Assembly: GCA_021798135.1 (NCBI GenBank)
Contig: JAJZYI010000057.1
Coordinates: 1-13,345 of the forward strand
Length of the DNA: 13,345 nt
Reading direction: 5' to 3'
Origin: Actinomycetes bacterium
GTDB lineage: Bacteria; Actinomycetota; Acidimicrobiia; Acidimicrobiales; UBA8190
Part shown: positions 5,780 to 13,159 of the stretch, piece after piece
Layout of the letters: each line of letters opens with the position of its first letter
How positions within the stretch are numbered: position 1 is the first letter of the stretch
Notes under the pieces: model-generated
Database searches by the model: none
Told to the model about the DNA's origin: nothing
The model's input: the letters and a program-made list of their open reading frames with translations, nothing else
Program-made: the position numbers and the translations under genes

Positions 5780-6084
5780 GGTGTGTTCCTTATCCTGCTG
5801 TTCTGTCTCTGCGCGGATGCGCTCGCTGCCCACACGGCCGACGGCGGGACCAGGTCGTGTCCCGGCGGCCCGAGCGGGATCGATCGTGTCAGTGGGGAGG
5901 ACCGTCCGACAATTGCCCCTGGTGGTGCCCCTGGTGGGCGGCGGGCCATGGTGGCGATCCCGCTCGCCCCGTCCGGGCCGCGGCGGTCCGGAGCGAGGTC
6001 ACTGCGGACCGTCCGGACCTGCAGGTCGACGATCGGTCGGACCCTGCCCGGCTATCGGTTCTCCGTTCGTCGGCGGCCGGCGGA
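5780..6084 (-). promoter_or_regulatory. cold-shock gene leader and promoter region
   Basis: This ~305-base gap precedes the cold-shock ATG. Near the ATG it is A-rich (CAGGATAAGGAACACACC on the minus strand), unlike the rest of the window, which suits a structured csp 5' leader. A possible -35 TTGTCG with a weak downstream -10 lies around 5890-5913. GCCCCTGGTG occurs twice 12 bases apart at 5915-5936. No gene is visible. Exact start site unknown. Confidence 0.35.
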
Positions 6085-6360
6085 TCATCGACCCGACCGG
6101 CCGATCTGCTCGAGGTCCTCGCGGATCTGCTCCTGGCGCTCGTCGAGCTGGTCGAGCGTGATGGTTCCTGCCTCGAAGGCGCTGTGCAGGCGGGCAAGCT
6201 CGTCGATCAGCTCCGGCTCCGTGGCGCCGCCGGCGAGCGGCGCGGCGTCGGCCGGCGCTGCGGTGCGACGGGCCGCCAGGCGTTCCTGCTTCGCCTGCGC
6301 CCGCGCGCGCTTCTGCTGCTGCACGTTCCGCTTGCCCGCCGTCGTGCGCGGCCGGCTCAT
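6085..6360 (-). CDS. small basic SHOCT-like protein
   Basis: A 91-residue protein. Residues 1-32 are strongly basic (KRNVQQQKRARAQAKQERLAARR), then a flexible Ala/Pro linker, then a C-terminal helical pair (about 50-85) with the SHOCT-like pattern LARLHSAFEAGTITLDQLDER. SHOCT domains are short oligomerisation modules; the basic end suggests nucleic acid or membrane-surface binding. Function not known. Its ATG (6360-6358) overlaps the TGA closing the desaturase-remnant frame as ATGA, so it may now depend on translation of that remnant. It precedes the cold-shock gene on the same strand. Confidence 0.7.
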   Translation of the reverse strand: MSRPRTTAGKRNVQQQKRARAQAKQERLAARRTAAPADAAPLAGGATEPELIDELARLHSAFEAGTITLDQLDERQEQIREDLEQIGRSGR

Positions 6361-6884
6361 CGAGGTGTTCCCGCTGCGAGGGCAGGGTCGACCATCATGA
6401 CGGTGTGGGTCATCGGGCGGCTCGTCGGCTCGGGTGGTCCGGCAGGGGCCACCGTACTCGGGGAGTGCGGGTCCCCCGGCTGATCGGCGTACCGGTGGTG
6501 GCGGCGGTGGTGGTGCGCCACCCGCTGATCGGCGTACCGGTGGTGGCGGCGGCGGTGGTGCGCCACCCGGCTGATCGGCGGGCCCTGCACGGCGAACGAC
6601 CCGGCGAGGGCGAGCGCGATCCGCAGGCCGGGACCGGCCCGGAGGCTGCGGTGGGTGAGGCGCCGGTGGTACCCGAGGACGACGCCGAACCCCGTCGTGA
6701 GGTGGAGGGCGCCGCCCAGGCCCACGACGAGCGGGCCGATGCCGTGCCGCCAGAACAGCATGCCGGCCGCGAGCAGTGCAGCAACGGGCACGGTGACCAG
6801 CGGGTCGGTGACGGCTCGGCCGGCCCACGTCCGCGGGGGACCGGCGGGGTGGGAGGGACCGCCAGGACTGCTGGACGCGGCCAA
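6357..6884 (-). pseudogene. acyl-CoA fatty acid desaturase, C-terminally truncated with a duplicated His box
   Basis: After an N-terminal PRTWAGRAV stretch come two membrane segments, then the first histidine box in GYHRRLTHRS (HRRLTH) and GSFAVQGPPIS. The second histidine box then appears twice (VAHHRRRHHRYADQ, VAHHHRRHHRYADQ) through an in-frame 45-bp tandem duplication, followed by PGDPHSP. A complete desaturase is ~300 residues with a third histidine box; here family sequence stops near 6470 and unrelated residues run to the TGA at 6357. It cannot hold the di-iron centre and is probably dead. The start is uncertain; TTG at 6884 is the nearest candidate. Confidence 0.72.
6480..6569. repeat. 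45-bp tandem duplication inside the desaturase remnant
   Basis: Two units, 6480-6524 and 6525-6569, each start CTGATCGGCGTACCGG and differ at a single base (T in the first, C in the second, within the GGCGGCGG run). A third partial start (CTGATCGGCGG) follows at 6571. The unit is 15 codons, so the frame is kept. It duplicates the HHxxHH iron-ligand box. Confidence 0.85.
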
Positions 6885-7433
6885 GACGAGGTCGCGAACA
6901 TCGGTGACGTTGCCGGCTCCGTTCGGGCTGGATGAGGCCGCCTCGACAGGAGCTCGATCGGGCCACGCCGGTCGATCGCCGGCTGCTGCCGCAATGCTAG
7001 CTGACGCCCGACGGTGCCGGCGGTCGAGGCGGCGGCATGCTGAGGAGCCAGCCGTCGCCGCCGGTGACGGCGGGTGCGCCAGGACGGCAATGGCGCTGAC
7101 GGTCCCGTGGATGTGGACGGCGAGCGCCCCCGTCGGCGCCGCGAGCATCCCGGCCACCCTGGCCGCGGTGGCGGGGTGCAGCTCGTTCGACTCCGGGGGT
7201 GACCTGCGCCGACACCGCTGCCAGGACCACGGCCGCCGAGAGCACGGCCGCCAGGGCCACCGCCGCCAGGACCATCGCCGCCAGGACCACCGCCGGAAGA
7301 TGGCCGGCCAGAGACCCCCTGTCGGGGCTCCCATCCGCGAGACTCGGGCCGTGGCCCTTCCGCTCGCTCCGGCCGTCACCCGGGTGCCCCGCCACCCGGG
7401 TGACGCGGTCCGGCCGGGGCCCGAGGCGGTGCC
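6885..7433. other. no confident gene; low-complexity stretch
   Basis: About 550 bases between the desaturase remnant and the transporter. It holds the 15-bp minisatellite at 7217-7291. A minus-strand frame (7395-6997) reads as a hydrophobic VLAAMVLAAVALAAV stretch through that repeat, but it lacks a start signal or conserved flanks, and the other frames through the repeat are equally periodic. I see no RNA gene. Confidence 0.5.
7217..7291. repeat. 15-bp minisatellite, five copies
   Basis: Five consecutive units close to GCCGCCAGGACCACC lie at 7217, 7232, 7247, 7262 and 7277; units 1 and 2 are the most diverged. Any frame through it gives a 5-residue periodic peptide. Confidence 0.85.
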
Positions 7434-8375
7434 GTGGCCCTGATCGTCCCCGTTGCTGCCGCCTCCGCCGCGGCGCTCACGTACGCGACCGCCGGCGTGC
7501 TGCAGCACCGGGCCGCACGCGAGGCCTCTCCCGGGCAGGGCCTGCAGCTCGGCCTGGTCGCCCGCCTCGCCACCAGGCCGCTGTGGCTCGCCGGCATCGC
7601 CGCCGACGTGGCCGCCCTCGCCCTGCACGCGCTCGCCCTGTCGAGCGGATCGCTCGTCCTGGTCCAGGCCCTGCTGGTCTCGGGGCTCCTGTTCGCCCTG
7701 CCGGTCAGCGCCGTCCTCGAAGGCCGCCACCACGGCCGGGCCGAGTGGCTGTGGGCCGCCGTCCTCGTCGCCGGCCTGGCCGGCTTCCTCGTCGCTGCCG
7801 GGCCGAGCACCGGCCATCCGGTCTCGGACACCGACAAGCTGCTGCTCTGCACGGTCGCCGGGCTGGCCGGCGGTGTCGTGCTGGCCCTGGTGGCCAGGTT
7901 CGTCCGGCGGCACCGGGCTGCGCTGCTCGGCGCTGCCGCCGGCGTCGCCTACGGCGTCACCGCCGCGCTCATGAAGGAGGTGCTCGGCCAGGCCACCGGC
8001 AACCATCCGCTCGGCGTCCTCCGGGGCTGGCCGCTCTACGCCGTGGTGGTGGTGGGCGGTGGCGCGCTCGTCGTCAACCAGGTCGCCTTCCAGGCGGGGC
8101 CGCTCGCCTCGTCCCTGCCGCCGCTCACCATCGTCGACCCGGTGGTGGCCATCGTCGTCGGCGCCCTCGTGTTCGACGAGCGGGTGGCGAGCAGCGCCCC
8201 TGCCGTCGCCGCAGAGGTCGTGACCTTCGCCGTGATGGCGGCCGCCGCCGTGGCGCTGGCGCGCCGCAACCCGTCGGATCCCGTTCCCCGGGCCGCCCCG
8301 GCGCCCGTGGCCGGCTCCGGCGACCGACGGCGGTGGCCGGCTCCGGTGACCGACAGCCGTGGCCGGCACCGGTGA
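7434..8375 (+). CDS. DMT-superfamily (EamA/NIPA-like) membrane transporter
   Basis: A 313-residue, very hydrophobic protein with about nine or ten membrane segments from residue 3 to ~280, arranged as two similar halves. The pattern ALALSSGSLVLVQALLVSGLLFALP (in two parts) near residues 68-92, and SLPPLTIVDPVVAIVVGALV near 225-244, are typical of DMT transporters of the DUF/NIPA-like type. Substrate unknown; Mg2+ or small metabolites are known for relatives. The GTG at 7434 has GAGG 7 bases upstream. The last ~25 residues are encoded by 26-bp tandem repeats and the stop lies in the third unit, so the C-terminal tail is a repeat product and probably not functional. No partner genes are adjacent. 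Confidence 0.82.
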   Translation: MALIVPVAAASAAALTYATAGVLQHRAAREASPGQGLQLGLVARLATRPLWLAGIAADVAALALHALALSSGSLVLVQALLVSGLLFALPVSAVLEGRHHGRAEWLWAAVLVAGLAGFLVAAGPSTGHPVSDTDKLLLCTVAGLAGGVVLALVARFVRRHRAALLGAAAGVAYGVTAALMKEVLGQATGNHPLGVLRGWPLYAVVVVGGGALVVNQVAFQAGPLASSLPPLTIVDPVVAIVVGALVFDERVASSAPAVAAEVVTFAVMAAAAVALARRNPSDPVPRAAPAPVAGSGDRRRWPAPVTDSRGRHR

Positions 8376-8397
8376 CCCACGGCGGTGACCGACGGCG
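8307..8397. repeat. 26-bp tandem repeat, 3.5 copies, over the transporter's stop codon
   Basis: Units start at 8307, 8333 and 8359 (GTGGCCGGCTCCGGYGACCG...), with a shortened unit at 8385-8397 (GTGACCGACGGCG). The unit length is not a multiple of 3, so each copy shifts frame. The transporter stop TGA (8373-8375) falls in unit 3. Confidence 0.85.
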
Positions 8398-8562
8398 CCG
8401 ACCAGGTGGGGCGGTGACGCGCAGCCGCTCGTGGCCGGGCGACGGGCCGGCGACCGCACTTCGCGAGCGGCCGGCGCTGGTGCGGAGGCCGGCGCACGGG
8501 CTCAGAAGCGGACTGCAGGGGATCCCCGTGCGAACATGGGGGGACACGGCCAAGGAGCCCGC

Positions 8563-11319
8563 ATGATCTCGTCGAGCGAGCAACGGTACCGCGAGCGCTT
8601 CTCGTGGGAACGCGTCGCCTGGGGCACGCACTGCGCCAACTGCCTGTCGAGCTGCACCTACCGCGTGTTCGCGGCGAACGGCTCGGTGCTGTGGGAGGAG
8701 CAGGCCGGCGTCTACCCGCCGACGCAGCCCGGTGTGCCGGACCGCAACCCCATGGGGTGCCAGAAGGGCGCCGCCTGGAGCCGCCAGCTCACCGGTGACG
8801 ACCGGCTGCTGCACCCCATGCGGCGGGTGGGGGAGCGCGGCTCGGGGCGGTGGGAGCGGATCTCGTGGGAGGAGGCGCTCGCCCAGATCGCCGACGCCGT
8901 GCTCGATGCCATCGAGGAGTCCGGGCCCGACGCGGTGGTGATCGACGAGAGCGCCGAGGGCGGCATGCTGTCGATCGCCGGCCACATGGGCCTGGCAGCC
9001 GCCCTGGGCGCCGTGTCGCTCGACAGCATCTCCACCGTCAACGACGTCCCGCTGGGCCACTACGTCACCTACGGCCACATCGCCGGCGGCTCGGCCTCCG
9101 ACGACACCTTCCACGCCGAGCTGGTGCTCGTGTGGCACTGCAACCCTGCCTACAGCCGCATCCCGTACTTCCACTACCTGACCGAGGCGCGGTACCACGG
9201 GGCCGAGGTGGCCCTCGTCGCCCCCGACTACAGCCCCTCGGCGCCGCACTGCGACTACTTCGTGCCGGTCGTCCCGGGCACGGACGCCGCGCTGGCGCTC
9301 GGCATGTGCAGGGTGGTCGTCGACGAGGGGCTGGTGGACGAGGCGTTCGTCTCGTCCCAGACGGACCTGTCCCTGCTGGTGCGCACCGACACCCGCCGCC
9401 TGCTCCGCCAGGCCGACCTGGCCGGGGGCGGCAGCGAGTACGGGTTCTTCCACTGGGACCCGGCGTCGGGCGCCGTCGAGGCTCGCGACGACACGCTGCG
9501 CCTGCCGTTCGCGCCGGCGCTGCGGGGCCGGTTCACCGTCACGCTGGCGGACGGGACGGCGGTCGAGGTCACGCCGGCGTTCGAGCTGCTGGCCGAGCGC
9601 CTGCGGGCGTACGGCCCGGAGGCGGCCTCGGCGATCTGCGGGGTGCACCCCGACACGATCCGCATGCTCGCCCGCAAGGTGGCGGCCAGGCGCACCAAGA
9701 TCGTGGAGGGCTTCGACACGCCGAAGCACTACCACGGCGACCTGATGGAGCGGTCGATGGACCTGCTGCTCGCCCTGACCGGCAACTGGGGCGGCCAGGG
9801 CCGCGGGCACGACACGTACGCGGTGATGCCGTTCGACGGGTCGCTCGTGCAGCAGATGAGCACCGGCGGTATCGAGGGTGCCGAGGCGGTGTTCTCGATG
9901 GCGAGGCTGCTCTTCGGCGAGCCCGATCCCGGCACGGGCGTGCCGCCACCGCTGCCCCGGCCGGCGTTCTGGGACTTCATGTCGACGGTGGCGGCCACGG
10001 GCACGACCACGCCGCCCTTCTTCTACTGGCTGGACCACTGCGGCTACGGCGACATCTGGAGCAACCCGGCGTGGGGCGACTCGCCCCGGCCGATGGCGGA
10101 CTACATCGCCGAGGCCCGCCGGTCGTGGGCGCCGTACATGCGTCCAGCGCCGGGCTGCACGCCGCGCGTGCTGTTCCAGCCGGGCACGAGCACCCTGCGC
10201 CGCACCCGCGGCGGCCGGCGGATGCTGCTGCGGCACCTGTGGCCGGAGCTGAAGCTCGTGGTGTCGGTCGACCAGCGCATGAACGGGGCCGGCCTGCACG
10301 CCGACCTGCTGCTTCCGGCCGCCTACGACACCGAGCGGGTCAACCTGCAGTACCCCATCGCCCACTCGCTCGACCTGGCCTTCTCGGACAAGGTGCACGA
10401 GCCGGCCGGCGAGGCCCGGTCGGACTGGCGGATCTTCTGCGACATCGCCGACGCCGTGGCGGAGCGGGCCCGGGCCCGGGGCATGGCCGACCGCGTCGTC
10501 GGCCGGGCCGCTCCCCACGCGCTCGGGGACGTGGGCAAGGTGATGCACCGCGACGGCAGGCTGCGGTCGGACGAGGCGCTCCTCGACGTGCTGGTGCGCG
10601 ACAGCGCCCTGTCCGGCGTGTTCAGCGAGGACCTGTCGCTCACCACCCTGCGGCAGCGGGGCTACGCACCGGCGCAGGGCAACGGCGCCTTCCCGACGGG
10701 CCGGCTCATCGGGTCCGAGCTGCGGGCCGACGAGACGTTCAGCGCCTTCCGCTGGCACGTGGAGGACGGCGTGCCGTACGCCACCACCACGGGCCGGGCG
10801 ACCTTCTACGTCGACCACCCGTGGTTCCTCGAAGCGGGCGAGGAGCTGCCCGTCCACAAGGACGCACCGGCGCACGGCGGCGACCACCCGTTCGTGCTCA
10901 CCGGCGGGCACCCCCGCTGGTCCATCCATGCCTGCAACGCCACCAACCCCCTCATGCTCGAGACGACCCGGGGCCACCCGACGCTGGTGATGAACCCCCG
11001 CGACGCCGCAGCGCTCGGCGTCGGCGACGACGACGAGGTCGAGGTCCGCAACGACCTCGGCTCGTTCACCGTGCACGCGCGGGTCGCGCCGGGACCGCGC
11101 CCGGGGCAGGTGGTCCTGTACGCAGCCTGGGAGCCCTACGGGTTCGCCGGCTGGGACGACGGCACGGTGATCGAGCCCGGCATGGTGAAGTGGCTGCACC
11201 TGGCGGACGGCTGGGGACACCTGCGGTTCACGCCGAACCAGTGGCAGCCCGTGCAGTTCGACCGCATGATCCGCGTGGACGTCCGCAAGTCGCCGTCGCC
11301 CTCACCGGCGTCGGTGTAG
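8563..11319 (+). CDS. molybdopterin oxidoreductase catalytic subunit, NarG/DMSO-reductase type II-like
   Basis: A 918-residue protein. AAGGAG (8552-8557) sits 5 bases before the ATG and fixes the start. The N-terminal motif H23-x3-C27-x3-C31-x34-C66 (CQKG) has the same spacing as the NarG FS0 cluster, where a histidine replaces the first cysteine; an additional Cys24 follows the His. D161 (VNDVPLGHYVTYG) is the likely Asp ligand of Mo, typical of the type II group (nitrate reductase, ethylbenzene, selenate and chlorate enzymes). The C-terminal molydopterin-dinucleotide-binding region (from ~780; LTGGHPRWSIHACN) is intact. No Tat signal is present, so it is cytoplasmic as read. No iron-sulfur beta, cytochrome or chaperone gene lies within the window. 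Substrate unknown. Confidence 0.9.
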   Translation: MISSSEQRYRERFSWERVAWGTHCANCLSSCTYRVFAANGSVLWEEQAGVYPPTQPGVPDRNPMGCQKGAAWSRQLTGDDRLLHPMRRVGERGSGRWERISWEEALAQIADAVLDAIEESGPDAVVIDESAEGGMLSIAGHMGLAAALGAVSLDSISTVNDVPLGHYVTYGHIAGGSASDDTFHAELVLVWHCNPAYSRIPYFHYLTEARYHGAEVALVAPDYSPSAPHCDYFVPVVPGTDAALALGMCRVVVDEGLVDEAFVSSQTDLSLLVRTDTRRLLRQADLAGGGSEYGFFHWDPASGAVEARDDTLRLPFAPALRGRFTVTLADGTAVEVTPAFELLAERLRAYGPEAASAICGVHPDTIRMLARKVAARRTKIVEGFDTPKHYHGDLMERSMDLLLALTGNWGGQGRGHDTYAVMPFDGSLVQQMSTGGIEGAEAVFSMARLLFGEPDPGTGVPPPLPRPAFWDFMSTVAATGTTTPPFFYWLDHCGYGDIWSNPAWGDSPRPMADYIAEARRSWAPYMRPAPGCTPRVLFQPGTSTLRRTRGGRRMLLRHLWPELKLVVSVDQRMNGAGLHADLLLPAAYDTERVNLQYPIAHSLDLAFSDKVHEPAGEARSDWRIFCDIADAVAERARARGMADRVVGRAAPHALGDVGKVMHRDGRLRSDEALLDVLVRDSALSGVFSEDLSLTTLRQRGYAPAQGNGAFPTGRLIGSELRADETFSAFRWHVEDGVPYATTTGRATFYVDHPWFLEAGEELPVHKDAPAHGGDHPFVLTGGHPRWSIHACNATNPLMLETTRGHPTLVMNPRDAAALGVGDDDEVEVRNDLGSFTVHARVAPGPRPGQVVLYAAWEPYGFAGWDDGTVIEPGMVKWLHLADGWGHLRFTPNQWQPVQFDRMIRVDVRKSPSPSPASV

Positions 11320-11400
11320 CGCCCGGCGGCGCCGCTCGTCGCCAGGGCCCCCGCCGACGGGTGCCGGCGGTGAGGTGGCGACGCACCGCGCCGCCGTTGA

Positions 11401-11416
11401 GCGCCGTGTGCGGCGC
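11401..11416. terminator. candidate bidirectional hairpin between convergent genes
   Basis: GCGCCG-TGTG-CGGCGC forms a perfect 6-bp GC stem in the 139-base gap between the oxidoreductase stop (11319) and the cupin stop (11459). There is no U-tract. The location supports a shared terminator. Confidence 0.4.
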
Positions 11417-11458
11417 CGGGCTCGGGGCCCGGGGGTGCCGGAGCGGGTCGGCCGGCTG

Positions 11459-11866
11459 TCAGGCCGTGCGGTCGTCCCCGGCGGCCTGGGCTGCGGCGTA
11501 CTCGTCGTCGGTGACGTGGGCGCCCCACCGGGCGGCGCCCTCGGTGATCGACAGGTGCGTCATGAAGTCGCGGGCGGTGGCGCCGTGCCAGTGCTCCTCG
11601 CCGTCGGGGGCGTGGACCACGTCGCCAGGCCGGAGCTCGACGGCGGCGTCGCCGCGGGCCTGCACCAGTCCGCGGCCCTCGGTCACGTACAGGGTCTGGC
11701 CCCCGGTGTGGGCGTGCCAGGCGGTGCGGGCACCGGGGCTGAACCGCACGGCGGCCACGTTCAGCTGCGAGGCGGGCAGGCCACGGGTGACGGGGTCGAT
11801 CCACACGTCGCCGGTGAACGTGTCGGCCGGCCCCTTGGCGGTCGGCGGCTTGGGGGAGCGCTCCAC
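11459..11866 (-). CDS. metal-binding cupin, (R)-hydroxynitrile-lyase/CMD-associated type
   Basis: A 135-residue single cupin. The metal ligands H51-A-H53-x3-Q57 (WHAHTGGQTLYVTEG) and H92 (EEHWHG) have the same spacing as His53, His55, Gln59 and His94 in the Mn-dependent cupin hydroxynitrile lyase of Granulicella tundricola. The Gln in place of the usual cupin Glu marks this subgroup. Many relatives are adjacent to aldo/keto reductases or carboxymuconolactone-decarboxylase-like proteins and have unknown natural substrates. It starts at GTG 11866 with AAGGAG 5-6 bases upstream, and lies 22 bases after the aldo/keto reductase stop in the same operon. Confidence 0.85.
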   Translation of the reverse strand: MERSPKPPTAKGPADTFTGDVWIDPVTRGLPASQLNVAAVRFSPGARTAWHAHTGGQTLYVTEGRGLVQARGDAAVELRPGDVVHAPDGEEHWHGATARDFMTHLSITEGAARWGAHVTDDEYAAAQAAGDDRTA

Positions 11867-11888
11867 GAGGTTCTCCTTCGGCTGCGGG

Positions 11889-12911
11889 TCAGCGCCGCCG
11901 GGCGGCGGGGTCCAGGGCGGGCGGGACCCAGCCGTCGTCGGCCGGGTTGAGCGTGACGCCGGGGGCCACGATGGCGTCGATGGCGTCCATCACGTCGTCG
12001 GCCAGGCGGACGTCTGCGGCTGGGAGCTGGGACTCCAGGTGCTCCATGGTCCGCGGCCCGATGATGGCCGAGGTGACGGCGGGGTGCCGCAGCACGAAGG
12101 CGATGGCCAGCTCGACCAGGCTGTGGCCGGCCTGCTCCGCCAGCCGGGCGAGGGCGTCGGCGGCGTCGAGCTTGCGCTGGTTCTCCGGCAGGGCGAGGTC
12201 GAAGCGGTCGGCCAGGCGCTGGCGGGCCGGCGAGGTGGGGCCGGCCTGGTGGTCCTTCCGGTAGCGGCCCGACAGCCACCCGCCGGCCAGGGGGCTGTAG
12301 GAGAGGACCCCGTAGCCGTAGCGGGCGAGGGTGGGCAGGGTGTCGCGCTCGATGCCGCGGGTGAGGATCGAGTAGGTGGGCTGCTCGGTCCACGGCCGCT
12401 CCAGCCCCCGGCGCTCGGCGGTCCACTGGGCCTCGACGATGGCCGACACCGGCCAGGTCGAGTGCCCGAAGTACCGGACCTTGCCGGCGTGGACCAGGTC
12501 GGTGAGCGCCCCGAGGGTCACGTCCAGGTCGACGGCGGGGTCGTAGCGGTGGACCTGGTAGACGTCGATCCAGTCGGTGCCGAGCCGCCGCAGCGAGCTC
12601 TCGACCTCGGCGACGATCCACCGGCGGCCGTTGCCCCGGCGGTTGGGGTCGCGGCCCATCGGCATGTGGACCTTGGTGGCCAGCACGACGTCGTCGCGCC
12701 GGCCGGCGATGGCCTTGCCGACGATCTCCTCGGACTCGCCTGCCGAGTACACGTCGGCGGTGTCGATGAAGTTGACGCCGGCGTCCAGTGCCCGGTGGAC
12801 GATCCGGATGCTCTCGTCGTGGTCCTTGGTGCCCCAGTCGCCGAACATCATCGCCCCGAGGCACAGGGACGAGACCTGCACGCCGGTGCGGCCGAGCGGT
12901 CGGAATTCCAT
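11889..12911 (-). CDS. aldo/keto reductase
   Basis: A 340-residue (alpha/beta)8-barrel NAD(P)H oxidoreductase of full length. The catalytic tetrad is D50 and Y55 (NFIDTADVYSAGES), K80 (LATKV) and H121 (YQVHRYD). The C-terminal cofactor-binding stretch is SAIIGPRTMEHLE. Such enzymes reduce aldehydes and ketones in the cytoplasm; the natural substrate is not evident. The ATG at 12911 has GAAGGAG 7-8 bases upstream. It is the first gene of a two-gene operon with the cupin. The shared promoter region to the right (12912-13159) is divergent from a plus-strand gene. Confidence 0.93.
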   Translation of the reverse strand: MEFRPLGRTGVQVSSLCLGAMMFGDWGTKDHDESIRIVHRALDAGVNFIDTADVYSAGESEEIVGKAIAGRRDDVVLATKVHMPMGRDPNRRGNGRRWIVAEVESSLRRLGTDWIDVYQVHRYDPAVDLDVTLGALTDLVHAGKVRYFGHSTWPVSAIVEAQWTAERRGLERPWTEQPTYSILTRGIERDTLPTLARYGYGVLSYSPLAGGWLSGRYRKDHQAGPTSPARQRLADRFDLALPENQRKLDAADALARLAEQAGHSLVELAIAFVLRHPAVTSAIIGPRTMEHLESQLPAADVRLADDVMDAIDAIVAPGVTLNPADDGWVPPALDPAARRR

Positions 12912-13127
12912 GGACGGTGCTCCTTCGGTGGGGGATGCGGGCCGTGCCCGTGGGGACGTTGGGTCTTCCGTGACGGTCCCGGGTGACGCGACGGGAGGGT
13001 CCAGGTTCGAACCGTAGGCCCGGGACGCACCGTGCTGCCGAGGCTGGGGGAGCGCCGCCCCGATGCTGGCAGGCCCCGCCCCCCCAGGGGGCAGGCGCAC
13101 CTCCCGCCGTGCGGGCCGCGCCGTCGG

Positions 13128-13133
13128 TAGGCT
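13128..13133 (+). promoter_or_regulatory. TAGGCT -10 box of the right-edge gene
   Basis: TAGGCT ends 6 bases before a GTG at 13140. That GTG opens an 8-codon ORF (MGDRQGAC, stop at 13164-13166), which overlaps the real downstream start GTG at 13160. If transcription begins at 13140 the mRNA starts on this mini-ORF, as in leaderless messages. Confidence 0.5.
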
Positions 13134-13159
13134 CGCACCGTGGGCGACCGGCAGGGCGC

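Noticed and set aside
7217..7291. Pentapeptide-repeat protein encoded by the 15-bp minisatellite
   Set aside because: No frame shows the A(D/N)LxX pattern, and no start signal or flanking coding sequence is present.
8125..11220. Long minus-strand frame opposite the molybdoenzyme
   Set aside because: Val/His/Arg-rich antisense shadow with no motifs.
8850..12986. Very long plus-strand frame (over 1,300 codons) overlapping the molybdoenzyme
   Set aside because: A GC-driven shadow frame of Arg/Gly/Ala-rich residues that crosses the stop of the oxidoreductase and the minus-strand operon.
13010..13025. GGTTCGAACC resembling a tRNA T-loop upstream of the aldo/keto reductase
   Set aside because: It is a palindrome without pairing T-stem, acceptor or anticodon arms around it.
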